NCBI GenBank assembly: GCA_964351025.1 | Contig: CAYGLV010000025.1 | Location: 1-34,386, forward strand | Length of the DNA: 34,386 nucleotides | From: CAYGLV01 sp964351025 | GTDB lineage: Bacteria > Actinomycetota > Thermoleophilia > Gaiellales > Gaiellaceae | Direction: 5' to 3' | The notes under the pieces: generated by a model | The model's input: the letters and a program-made list of their open reading frames with translations, nothing else | Told to the model about the DNA's origin: nothing | Database searches by the model: none | Shown here: positions 1 through 6,143 of the stretch, piece after piece | Layout of the letters: the number at the start of each line of letters is the position of its first letter | How positions within the stretch are numbered: position 1 is the stretch's first letter | Translations under genes and position numbers: made by a program

Positions 1-18
1 GACGGCCGCACGGCCCGC

Positions 19-24
19 TAGGGT
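19..24 (+). promoter_or_regulatory. Candidate -10 box of the 36-aa gene
   Basis: TAGGGT fits the actinobacterial TANNNT -10 pattern and lies about 36 nt before the ATG at 60. Any -35 box would lie at or beyond the window edge, so this is only a weak call. Confidence 0.25.
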
Positions 25-59
25 TACGGGTGGGTTCGCACATCGGCCGGGAGGTAGCG

Positions 60-170
60 ATGAAGGGTTCCGACAAGCCGAAGAAGCTGGCAAAGAAGCA
101 GCCGCAGAAGACGCTCAAGGAGCGTCGGAGCGAGAAGCGCGCGGCGGGCAAGAAGTACGGCGCCGCTTAG
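60..170 (+). CDS. Small basic conserved-type protein, 36 aa
   Basis: ATG is preceded by a good Shine-Dalgarno sequence (GGGAGG, about 5 nt upstream) and the frame ends in TAG. The product is 36 aa, very rich in Lys/Arg (repeated KK, KRR and EKR), with a MKGSDKPKK start and a KKYGAA end. There is no membrane segment, Cys or recognisable domain. Short lysine-rich proteins starting with MKG(S/T)DKPK occur, from memory, as hypothetical proteins in actinobacteria; no function is known to me. The charge would suit nucleic-acid or ribosome binding, but that is inference. The strong RBS and composition argue for a real gene despite its size. The convergent ZIP gene lies beyond the palindromic region at 171-335. 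Confidence 0.6.
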   Translation: MKGSDKPKKLAKKQPQKTLKERRSEKRAAGKKYGAA

Positions 171-331
171 AGCCTCTAACGCAAAGAAGCACGGGCCGTC
201 TGGACGCGCTGCGCGGCGCGCTGCGGCGTCCTCGGTCGCCCGAATAGCGCTGCTATTCGGACTCCCTGCGTCCTTGCATCGCACTCGCCCATCGCGCCCA
301 GCCAGCGCGTGGTCAGTGCGTTAGAGGCTCT
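169..331. repeat. Palindromic intergenic element A, bounded by a 15-bp inverted repeat
   Basis: A perfect 15-bp inverted repeat, AGAGCCTCTAACGCA at 169-183 and its reverse complement at 317-331, brackets the space between the 36-aa gene and the convergent ZIP gene. The centre holds a 9-bp perfect stem (CCGAATAGC 240-248 with GCTATTCGG 252-260, 3-nt loop). The inner part (about 206-290) carries GCGTCCTCGG (226-235) and CCTGCGTCCTTGC (265-277), both also present with nearly the same spacing in element B at 25280-25378. It may also act as a bidirectional terminator for the two converging genes; no T-run is present. No other gene is visible in 171-350. Confidence 0.7.
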
Positions 332-350
332 TAGGCGGCCGTCGAGTCGA

Positions 351-1544
351 TCAGCCGGCCAGCAGGCCGGTCGCGTACATGACCGCGACTCCGGCGAGGA
401 AGCCGCCGACCGCGTGGCCCGACGTCAGCCCGCCGGGCGCGCGCCGGGCGACGAACCGGCCGACCTCGACGACGACCTGCAGGGCCGCCCCGGCGGCGGC
501 TGCAAAGAAGAGGACGCCGAGGGCCTCGCTTGCCACGTAGCCGCCGATCCACGCGCCGAGGATCGCCGGCGCGCCGGCGACGAGCGCGAGCGCGGCCAGG
601 CGGGTGAGCGTCGGCCGGCCGCTCCCCTCGGCGACGGGGGCGGCGATCCCGAGCCCCTCGGTGACGTTGTGGATCATGAAGCCGACGATCAGGAACGTCC
701 CGAGCGTCAGCTCTCCGAACGCGAAGGAGCTGCCGATCGCGAGCCCCTCGCCGAGGTTGTGGACACCGATCCCGATCGCGACGAGCAGCGCCAGCGTCAT
801 GCCGCCCACCTCGGAGCCACGCTCGCGCAGCCGGGCGGAGACGAACGTCATGCCGAGGTAGCTGACGGCGACGCCCAAGAGCACGAGCCCTGGCCCGCCG
901 GAGCCGCCGGGCAGCGCGGCCTGCCGGCCGAAGGCCTCGAACAGCGCCTCGACGCCGAGGAAGGTGAGCAGGCCCGCGGTCAGCGCCATGAACACCCCGA
1001 GCCATTGTGGCGTCGCCCGCCGCAGCGAGGGCAGCCACAGGAGGCCGAGCGCGACGGGGACGACGCCGACGAGCAGCCCGATGATCCCGTAGCCGAGGAA
1101 GCCCTTCGCCGAGGCAGTCGGCGTCTCCACGGCCGCCGGAACCTCCTTCGTCACCTCGATCCCGGTCGAGCTCGTGACGCCGACGGTGAGTGGCTCGTCG
1201 GCCACCCAGTCGTAGACGACGACGACCGTGCTCGAGCGCAGGCGCTTCACCTCTCGCGGCCCGTCCAGCGAGAACGGGACGATTGCGTCGTCCACGGTGA
1301 TCGAGGCGATCGCGATCGGGTCGGCCTGCGGGTTCGTGACGCGAATCCGGATCTCGCCCGGGCGGAGCTCGATGCGGCGGATGTCGAGCTTGTCGGCGCT
1401 CGGCGGGTTACGACCGATCAGGTCGACGAGCGACGAGCCCGTGGAGACGAAGAGACCGACGCAGGCGGCCAGCAGGAGCACCGGGCCGAGCGCCCAGAGC
1501 CGCCCGGCGAGCACTCGCGACCGGGTTCGGGTGCCCGCCTCCAT
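351..1544 (-). CDS. ZIP-family metal transporter with N-terminal extracytoplasmic domain
   Basis: Predicted 397-aa inner-membrane divalent-metal (Zn/Mn/Fe) transporter. Residues 17-35 form a first membrane segment, about 40-145 a beta-rich soluble domain with no family I recognise, and 148-397 eight membrane segments of the ZIP fold. The two signature metal-site helices are present: HNLGEG at 262-267 and HNVTEG at 292-297. The ATG at 1542-1544 shares one base with the TGA of the upstream oxidase gene, so the two should be translationally coupled; in-frame codons further upstream lie inside that gene and were not used. Most ZIP proteins lack a roughly 100-residue domain of this kind before TM1. 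Pairing with a periplasmic oxidase and a Mn/Fe-type regulator suggests Mn or Fe rather than Zn. The ZIP call is firm; substrate and direction are inferred. Confidence 0.85.
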   Translation of the reverse strand: MEAGTRTRSRVLAGRLWALGPVLLLAACVGLFVSTGSSLVDLIGRNPPSADKLDIRRIELRPGEIRIRVTNPQADPIAIASITVDDAIVPFSLDGPREVKRLRSSTVVVVYDWVADEPLTVGVTSSTGIEVTKEVPAAVETPTASAKGFLGYGIIGLLVGVVPVALGLLWLPSLRRATPQWLGVFMALTAGLLTFLGVEALFEAFGRQAALPGGSGGPGLVLLGVAVSYLGMTFVSARLRERGSEVGGMTLALLVAIGIGVHNLGEGLAIGSSFAFGELTLGTFLIVGFMIHNVTEGLGIAAPVAEGSGRPTLTRLAALALVAGAPAILGAWIGGYVASEALGVLFFAAAAGAALQVVVEVGRFVARRAPGGLTSGHAVGGFLAGVAVMYATGLLAG

Positions 1545-2536
1545 CAGTCCACCACGTTGAAGTAGCCCATCCAGCCGAGCTCGGCGAACTCCGACTGGTG
1601 CGCGTGGAACATGAACGTGCCGGTGTTGGCGAACTCGATCTCGAGAATCCCGCGTTGGCCCTGGCACTGCATGACGGTGTCCGTGTACTCGAACTGGTCG
1701 CTCGACCCGGTCGGGTAGTAGCGGAAGAAGTCAGCGTGCAGGTGGAACGAGTTGACGAGGTCGAACTCGGTCAGGTTGGCGAGGTAGATCCGGACGAGTT
1801 GCGACCGCCGCACGGTGATCGGGTAGCGCGCGTAGTAGAACGACCGCCCGTTGACCGTGTAGAAGTTGTTCGAGCCGTCGCCGTCGGTGTCGTAGCCGTT
1901 CATCACCATCACGAGCTCCTGCGCGGGCGCGCGCGGCTCCGGCGGGTCGACGATGAAGGCGCCGTAGAGCCCCTTGTGGATGTGCTTCTTCAAAGGGGTC
2001 GCGTGGCAGTGGTAGAGGTGCATCCCGTACGGCTTCGCCGGGAACTCGTACGTGAACTCCTCCCCGGGCCCGACGATCTCGAACACGCCGTCCATGCCTG
2101 CCGGGTGGATCCCGTGGAAGTGGATCGTGTGCGGGTGGGCGCCCGCGTTGAGGAACGTGACGCGCAGGAGGTCGCCTTCGGTCGCGCGGATCACAGGCCC
2201 TGGGACGGTGCCGTTGTACGTCCACGCGGGGAAGAAGACGCCGGGCGCGATCTCGAGCTCGACGTCGCGCGCGACGAGCCGGTACTCGCGCACGCGGCCC
2301 GGCTCGTAGGCAAGCGCGGGAGGGGGGTGGAGGAGCGCGTCGAGGTCTCGCGGCCCGCCGACGGCCGGGACGCCCTCGCCGATCATGGCCGCGTGGCCCA
2401 GGGCCGCATGGCTCGTATGGGGCGTCTCCGCGGCACGGGCGCCTTCGCCGAGCGCGAAGCGCCCGACGAGCGGCGCCGCGGCCAGTGGAGCCGCGGCGGC
2501 GAGCAGGCGGCGACGGGTAAGTCTCGGTATAGGCAT
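1544..2536 (-). CDS. Two-domain multicopper oxidase, Tat-exported
   Basis: 330-aa laccase-like oxidase. The N-terminus has a Tat signal (TRRRLLAAAAPLAAAP). Two cupredoxin domains follow (about 80-200 and 205-330). Four His-x-His pairs are visible: HFH 139-141, HCH 176-178, HLH 265-267 and HAH 311-313. These are the eight ligands of a type 2/3 trinuclear site, so this is an oxidase rather than a NirK nitrite reductase, which keeps only a type 2 site between subunits. The single type 1 copper appears to be in domain 1 (Cys177 in HCH, with HIHKG downstream); domain 2 has HAHQ without Cys. That arrangement matches two-domain oxidases with T1 copper only in domain 1, which normally work as trimers. 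Substrate unknown; Mn(II), Fe(II) or Cu(I) are plausible from the neighbours. No Shine-Dalgarno sequence is seen before the ATG at 2536, so the mRNA may be leaderless. Confidence 0.88.
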   Translation of the reverse strand: MPIPRLTRRRLLAAAAPLAAAPLVGRFALGEGARAAETPHTSHAALGHAAMIGEGVPAVGGPRDLDALLHPPPALAYEPGRVREYRLVARDVELEIAPGVFFPAWTYNGTVPGPVIRATEGDLLRVTFLNAGAHPHTIHFHGIHPAGMDGVFEIVGPGEEFTYEFPAKPYGMHLYHCHATPLKKHIHKGLYGAFIVDPPEPRAPAQELVMVMNGYDTDGDGSNNFYTVNGRSFYYARYPITVRRSQLVRIYLANLTEFDLVNSFHLHADFFRYYPTGSSDQFEYTDTVMQCQGQRGILEIEFANTGTFMFHAHQSEFAELGWMGYFNVVD

Positions 2537-2551
2537 AGTTAATTCTGATCA

Positions 2552-2570
2552 GCAGTGTAGTCTAATTCAA
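2552..2570 (-). promoter_or_regulatory. Candidate DtxR/MntR-family operator in the divergent promoter
   Basis: The 37-bp space between the oxidase and regulator starts is much richer in A/T than its surroundings. Read on the minus strand, 2570-2552 gives TTGAATTAGACTACACTGC, which matches the DtxR/IdeR consensus TTAGGTTAGGCTAACCTAA at 11 of 19 positions by eye. A CTGATCAG palindrome lies next to it at 2545-2552. A bound regulator here would cover both promoters. The match is partial. Confidence 0.35.
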
Positions 2571-2573
2571 GTC

Positions 2574-3239
2574 ATGAGCGCAGCCGTGCCCGAGTTCTCG
2601 AGCGCCGTCCAGGACTACCTCAAGGCGATCTATGCCCTCGAGGCCGCCGGCGAGCGCGCCGTCACCTCCGCTCTCGCGGCGCGGCTGCATGTCAGCCCCC
2701 CGTCGGCGACGCAGATGACCAAGCGCCTCGCCGAGCTGGGCCTCGTCGAGCGCAAGCCCTATCGGGGGGTCGTTCTCACCGAGACGGGCCGGCGCGGCGC
2801 GCTCGAGGTGCTACGCCATCACCGGCTGCTCGAGCTCTACCTGGTGGACACGCTCGGGCTGGCGCTCGACGAGGTGCACGCGGAAGCCGACCGGCTCGAG
2901 CACGTCCTGTCCGAGGAGCTGGAGGCGCGGATCGACGAGGCGCTCGGCTTCCCGACGCACGATCCGCACGGCGACCCGATCCCCGACCGGGAGCTGCGGC
3001 TCGAGCACGTGCCGGGCCGGACGATCGTGGATCTCGAGCTGGGTGAGCGGTCGACTGTGACCCGCGTCCCGGACGGCGATCCGGAGCTGCTCCGCTACCT
3101 CGGGAAGCTGGCGCTCGTGCCCGGCGGGCCGGTCGAGCTCGCCTCGCTTGCCCCGTTCGACGGACCGGCGACGGTCCGCTCGGCGAGCGGCGAGCACGCG
3201 ATCTCGAGGCGGGTCGCGGCCGCCGTCAACGTGGCCTAA
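2574..3239 (+). CDS. mntR: DtxR/MntR-family metal-dependent repressor
   Basis: 221-aa regulator with an N-terminal winged helix (about 10-75), a metal-binding and dimerisation region (76-145) and a C-terminal SH3-like/FeoA-type domain (about 147-221). Aligned by eye with DtxR, the ligand positions are Asp14 (DtxR Met10, MntR Asp8), His83 and Glu87, His102, Asp106 (DtxR Cys102, MntR Glu99), Glu109 and His110. Oxygen ligands replace both Met10 and Cys102, which is the MntR pattern and suggests manganese sensing, although the three-domain length is DtxR/IdeR-like. The ATG at 2574 is chosen because an in-frame start at 2385 would run through the oxidase gene on the other strand. No Shine-Dalgarno sequence is visible, so leaderless initiation is likely. 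It is divergent from the oxidase-ZIP pair, its likely target. Confidence 0.85.
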   Translation: MSAAVPEFSSAVQDYLKAIYALEAAGERAVTSALAARLHVSPPSATQMTKRLAELGLVERKPYRGVVLTETGRRGALEVLRHHRLLELYLVDTLGLALDEVHAEADRLEHVLSEELEARIDEALGFPTHDPHGDPIPDRELRLEHVPGRTIVDLELGERSTVTRVPDGDPELLRYLGKLALVPGGPVELASLAPFDGPATVRSASGEHAISRRVAAAVNVA

Positions 3240-3257
3240 CTAACCACCGTTTCTCGC

Positions 3258-3290
3258 GTCGGAGGTTACACACCGCACTCGACCTCCGAC
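3258..3290 (+). other. 9-bp perfect stem-loop between mntR and the permease gene
   Basis: GTCGGAGGT (3258-3266) and ACCTCCGAC (3282-3290) are perfect reverse complements separated by 15 nt. No T-run follows, so a classical terminator is unlikely. It ends 15 nt before the permease ATG and could affect its 5' leader. Confidence 0.45.
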
Positions 3291-3305
3291 TCGAAAGGCG
3301 AGCAG

Positions 3306-4271
3306 ATGCTCCAGTACTTCATCCGCCGGATGCTCTGGGCGGGCGTGCTGTTCATGTGCGTCACGGTCGTCACGTACGTCATCTTTTTCGTCATCCCCGC
3401 CAACCCGGCGCAGCTCGTCGCGGGCAAGTCCGCCACGGCCGAGGACATCCAGCGCGCCGAGCACTTCCTCGGCCTCGACCGACCGATCTACATCCAGTAC
3501 GGCAAGTTCGTCAAGCGTCTCGTCTGGGAGCAGTCGCTCGGCACGTCGTTCGCCACGCGCCAGAACGTCAACGACGTCGTGCTGCGAGCCGCACCCGTCA
3601 CCGCGTCGCTCGTCTTCGGCGGCGCCGTCCTCTGGCTCCTGATCTCCGTCCCGATCGGGATCCTGTCGGCGCTGAGGCCAAAATCGTTGCTCGACCGCGG
3701 AGCGATGACGTTCGTGCTGATCGGCATCTCGGCGCACCCGGTCTGGATCGGCTTGATCCTTGCCTACGTCGTCGGCTACAAGATGGGGCTGGCACCGATC
3801 TCGGGCTACTGCGACATGATCAACCCGTCGACGGCCTGCGGCGGCCCCGTCGAATGGGCCTGGCACATGATGCTGCCGTGGATGACGTTTGCCCTCCTCT
3901 TCGCGGCGACGTACATGCGCTTCATCAGGGCGCAGGTGATGGAGACGCTGAACGAGGACTACGTGCGCACGGCGCGCGCGAAGGGGGCTCCGGAGTCCCG
4001 CGTCATGGTCTCGCACGTGCTCCGCAATGCGCTCCTGACCGTCGTCACGATCCTCGGCCTCGATATCGGGCTCGCGCTCGGCGGCGCGATCTTCACCGAG
4101 TCGGTCTTCGGCCTGCCCGGCCTCGGCCGGGTCGCGCTCGAGTCGATCCAGGGCTACGACCTGCCGATCGTGCAGGGGGTGGTCGTGTTCGCCACGCTCT
4201 CGATCCTGACGGTCACGCTGATCGTGGACCTGCTCTACGCGTGGGTCGATCCGCGCATCCGTCTGAATTGA
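3306..4271 (+). CDS. DppB/OppB-type ABC transporter permease
   Basis: 321-aa inner-membrane permease of the peptide/nickel ABC importer family. It starts with the family-typical LQYFIRRML followed by a first membrane helix (10-31), a long extracytoplasmic segment, and five further helices (about 97-121, 135-158, 186-204, 243-265, 288-311). The EAA-type loop that docks on the ATPase is at about 217-233 (EDYVRTARAKGAPESRV), and the end GYDLPIVQG...YAWVDPRIRLN is classic for the family. An AAGG-type sequence lies about 9 nt before the ATG. No DppC permease, ATPase or solute-binding protein is adjacent: mntR lies upstream and a convergent tdk 18 nt downstream. It therefore looks like an orphan whose partners are elsewhere. 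Substrate unknown. Confidence 0.85.
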   Translation: MLQYFIRRMLWAGVLFMCVTVVTYVIFFVIPANPAQLVAGKSATAEDIQRAEHFLGLDRPIYIQYGKFVKRLVWEQSLGTSFATRQNVNDVVLRAAPVTASLVFGGAVLWLLISVPIGILSALRPKSLLDRGAMTFVLIGISAHPVWIGLILAYVVGYKMGLAPISGYCDMINPSTACGGPVEWAWHMMLPWMTFALLFAATYMRFIRAQVMETLNEDYVRTARAKGAPESRVMVSHVLRNALLTVVTILGLDIGLALGGAIFTESVFGLPGLGRVALESIQGYDLPIVQGVVVFATLSILTVTLIVDLLYAWVDPRIRLN

Positions 4272-4289
4272 GCGCGGGCGGGGAGGGAG

Positions 4290-4895
4290 CTAGGCCGCGG
4301 CAGTGACCGCCGCGGCGTCCGCGCCGGGCTCGTGGCAGTCGCGGCAGCGGGTCTCGTACTGCTCGGCAGCACCGATCACCACGGTGGCCCCGGAGTAGGG
4401 CGCCGGGCGGCCGCCCACGAGCCGCTGTGTCGTCGTCGCCGGCCCGCCGCAGCGGTGGCAGACGGCCTGCAGCTTGTCCACGAGCTCGGCGAGGGCGAGC
4501 AGGTCGGGTATCGGCCCGAACGGCAGCCGCCGGAAGTCCTGGTCGAGCCCTGCGACGACGACGCGGACGCCGCGGTCGGCAAGCGCCAGGGCGGCACCCA
4601 CGACAGCCGGCTCGAAGAACTGCGCCTCGTCGATCCCGACGACGTCGTAGCCGTCGGCGCGGCTGAGCAGCTCGGCGACGCTCTCGACCGGCACCGCGCG
4701 CATGCGCACGCCCGCGTGGGAAACGACGTCCGCGGCGTCGTAGCGGTCGTCCACCCGCGGCTTGAAGATGACGATCCGCTGCCCCGCGATCTCGGCGCGG
4801 CGCAGGCGCCGGATCATCTCTTCGCTCTTGCCGCTGAACATCGGACCGCAGACGACCTCGATCCAGCCGCCGCGGTGGGGGGGAACGCGAAGCAC
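4290..4895 (-). CDS. tdk: Thymidine kinase (type II)
   Basis: 201-aa cytosolic enzyme that phosphorylates thymidine to dTMP with ATP in the salvage pathway. The P-loop is GPMFSGKS (17-24) and the Walker B/catalytic segment is DEAQFF (89-94), with Glu90 the expected base. The structural zinc site is complete: Cys146 and Cys149 (CHRC), Cys184 and Cys187 (CRDC). The lasso-loop segment runs from about 152 to 183. The start is GTG at 4895; TAGGAT lies 7 nt upstream and could serve either as a -10 of a leaderless transcript or, through AGGAT, as a ribosome-binding site. The C-terminus is a short Ala-rich tail. The gene is convergent with the permease gene and divergent from tRNA-Met. Confidence 0.93.
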   Translation of the reverse strand: MLRVPPHRGGWIEVVCGPMFSGKSEEMIRRLRRAEIAGQRIVIFKPRVDDRYDAADVVSHAGVRMRAVPVESVAELLSRADGYDVVGIDEAQFFEPAVVGAALALADRGVRVVVAGLDQDFRRLPFGPIPDLLALAELVDKLQAVCHRCGGPATTTQRLVGGRPAPYSGATVVIGAAEQYETRCRDCHEPGADAAAVTAAA

Positions 4896-4981
4896 GATCG
4901 CGATCCTAGAGCGTGCATCGGCCGGATCGAATCGGGTACTCTGTGTCCGGCGGGCAGCGATCAGGCCCGGCGTAGCCCTGC

Positions 4982-4987
4982 TAGACT
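4982..4987 (+). promoter_or_regulatory. Candidate -10 box for tRNA-Met / rpmG
   Basis: TAGACT lies 11 nt before the tRNA 5' end, the spacing expected for a transcript starting just ahead of the mature tRNA. No good -35 is visible. A second TACTCT at 4937-4942 could be an alternative upstream -10. Confidence 0.45.
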
Positions 4988-4998
4988 CTCCCGCGCGC

Positions 4999-5072
4999 GG
5001 CGGCGTAGCTCAGTTGGTTAGAGCAGCGGAATCATAATCCGCGTGTCGCAGGTTCGAGTCCTGCCGCCGCTA
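4999..5072 (+). tRNA. tRNA-Met (anticodon CAT)
   Basis: A complete cloverleaf can be folded: acceptor GGCGGCG (4999-5005) with CGCCGCT (5065-5071, one G-U pair), D-arm GCTC/GAGC, anticodon stem GCGGA/TCCGC around the loop ATCATAA (anticodon CAT), variable region GTGTC, T-arm GCAGG-TTCGAGT-CCTGC, and discriminator A at 5072. CCA is not encoded. The body closely resembles bacterial elongator tRNA-Met. A CAT anticodon can also belong to lysidine-modified tRNA-Ile or initiator tRNA, but the initiator-type three G-C pairs of the anticodon stem are absent. Confidence 0.92.
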
Positions 5073-5110
5073 CTTCTCGCGCCAACAACCACCAAAAAGA
5101 GACTGAGAAC

Positions 5111-5272
5111 ATGGCAGCCGGAGTACGAGTCGCGATCACGCTCGCCTGCACGGAGTGCAAGCGCCGCAACTACCAGACGGAGAAGTCGAAGCGGAACTCG
5201 CCCGACCGGGTCGAGTTCAAGAAGTACTGCCGCTGGTGCGGGAGCCACACGCTGCACCGGGAGACCCGGTAG
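5111..5272 (+). CDS. rpmG: 50S ribosomal protein L33 (zinc type)
   Basis: 53-aa protein with two CxxC zinc knuckles (CTEC at 13-16 and CRWC at 40-43), typical of the zinc-containing L33 form. The sequence between them (KRRNYQTEKSKRN) is family-typical. It lies 38 nt after the tRNA and directly ahead of secE; its TAG overlaps the secE GTG by one base. The Shine-Dalgarno sequence is weak (AAAGAGAC region). The tRNA-rpmG-secE-nusG order is common in actinobacteria. Confidence 0.95.
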   Translation: MAAGVRVAITLACTECKRRNYQTEKSKRNSPDRVEFKKYCRWCGSHTLHRETR

Positions 5273-5595
5273 TGGCCAAAGAGACCCGCAGGCAGCGCCG
5301 CGACGCGCGCCGTGGCGAGTCCGGCCAGGGCGCGCCGCACCGCGGCCGCTCCCAGCAGGTGCGCCCGGCGGCGCAGCCGACGGCCCAGCAGACCGGCCGC
5401 CGCGGCCCGAAGGAGCGCGGCAAGTTCATCCGCGAGTCCTGGGGCGAGCTGAAGAAGGTCGAGTGGCCCGGCCGCAGTCAGGTGACGCAGGGCGTCGTCG
5501 TCGTGCTCATAGCCTGCGCGATCGTGGGCACCTACCTCTATGCGGCCGACCAGGCCTTCCGCCCCCTCGTCCGCCAACTCTTCCTCGGCCAGTAA
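5272..5595 (+). CDS. secE: Preprotein translocase subunit SecE
   Basis: 107-aa single-span membrane protein that clamps SecY in the Sec channel. The C-terminal half has the conserved ESWGELKKVEWPGRSQV amphipathic segment followed by one membrane helix (about 74-91, GVVVVLIACAIVGTYLY). The first 55 residues are a hydrophilic Arg/Gln-rich extension, as in other actinobacterial SecE proteins. GTG is chosen because it overlaps the rpmG stop; an in-frame ATG at 5155 lies inside rpmG. nusG follows after 14 nt. Confidence 0.93.
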   Translation: MAKETRRQRRDARRGESGQGAPHRGRSQQVRPAAQPTAQQTGRRGPKERGKFIRESWGELKKVEWPGRSQVTQGVVVVLIACAIVGTYLYAADQAFRPLVRQLFLGQ

Positions 5596-5609
5596 GGACG
5601 CTCTGAACG

Positions 5610-6143
5610 ATGTTTCGCTGGTATGTCATCAACACGTACTCCGGGCACGAGAACAAGGTGAAGGCCAATCTCGAGCACCGGATCATCTCCCTCGGCCAGC
5701 AGCCGCGCTTCCGGCGCGTCGTCGTCCCGACCGAGCAGGTGATCGAGACGAAGGACGGGCAGAAGGTGCAGATCGAGAAGCGCGTCCTCCCCGGCTACGT
5801 GCTCGTGAACATGGACCTGAACGACGACGCCTGGGCGGTCGTGAAGAACACGCCCGGGGTGACCGGCTTCGTCGGCGCGGGGGCGAAGCCCGTGCCGCTG
5901 TCGCAGCCGGAGGTCGACAAGATCCTCCACACCGGCTCCGGAGCGGGCGGGCCTGCTCTGAAGGCGCAGGTTCAGTTCTCGCTCGGCGAGTCGGTGAAGG
6001 TAACCTCTGGGCCGCTCTCCGACTTCGACGGCGAGATCGTGGACATCAACCCCGATCAGCAGAAGCTGAAAGTGCTGGTGGACATCTTCGAGCGGCAGGT
6101 TCCCGTCGAGCTCGGCTTCGAGCAGGTGAAGAAGATCGACTGA
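5610..6143 (+). CDS. nusG: Transcription antitermination/pausing factor NusG
   Basis: 177-aa factor binding the RNA polymerase clamp and, via its KOW domain, NusE (S10) or Rho. The NGN domain (about 1-110) starts FRWYVINTYSGHENKV and contains RVLPGYVLV; the KOW domain occupies about 125-177 with GESVKVTSGPLSDFDGEI. It lacks the long acidic N-terminal extension of Mycobacterium and Streptomyces NusG. It overlaps rplK by one base (TGATG). The Shine-Dalgarno sequence is weak: AAGGAC lies about 14 nt upstream. Confidence 0.96.
   Translation: MFRWYVINTYSGHENKVKANLEHRIISLGQQPRFRRVVVPTEQVIETKDGQKVQIEKRVLPGYVLVNMDLNDDAWAVVKNTPGVTGFVGAGAKPVPLSQPEVDKILHTGSGAGGPALKAQVQFSLGESVKVTSGPLSDFDGEIVDINPDQQKLKVLVDIFERQVPVELGFEQVKKID

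Noticed and set aside
309..1565. 418-aa plus-strand frame over the ZIP gene
   Set aside because: Arg/Asp/Glu-rich nonsense composition; the minus strand encodes a clear ZIP protein with both metal-site motifs.
1544..2536. Copper nitrite reductase (NirK)
   Set aside because: The four complete HxH pairs indicate a trinuclear oxidase centre; NirK has only a type 2 copper at that place.
2385..2573. Upstream in-frame start of the mntR frame
   Set aside because: It would overlap the oxidase signal-peptide region and the divergent promoter; DtxR homology begins just after 2574.
3258..3290. Terminator of mntR
   Set aside because: The 15-nt loop and lack of a T-run make intrinsic termination unlikely.
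4999..5072. Initiator tRNA-fMet or tRNA-Ile(CAT)
   Set aside because: The anticodon stem lacks the run of three G-C pairs of initiators, and the body resembles elongator Met; lysidine tRNA-Ile cannot be fully excluded.
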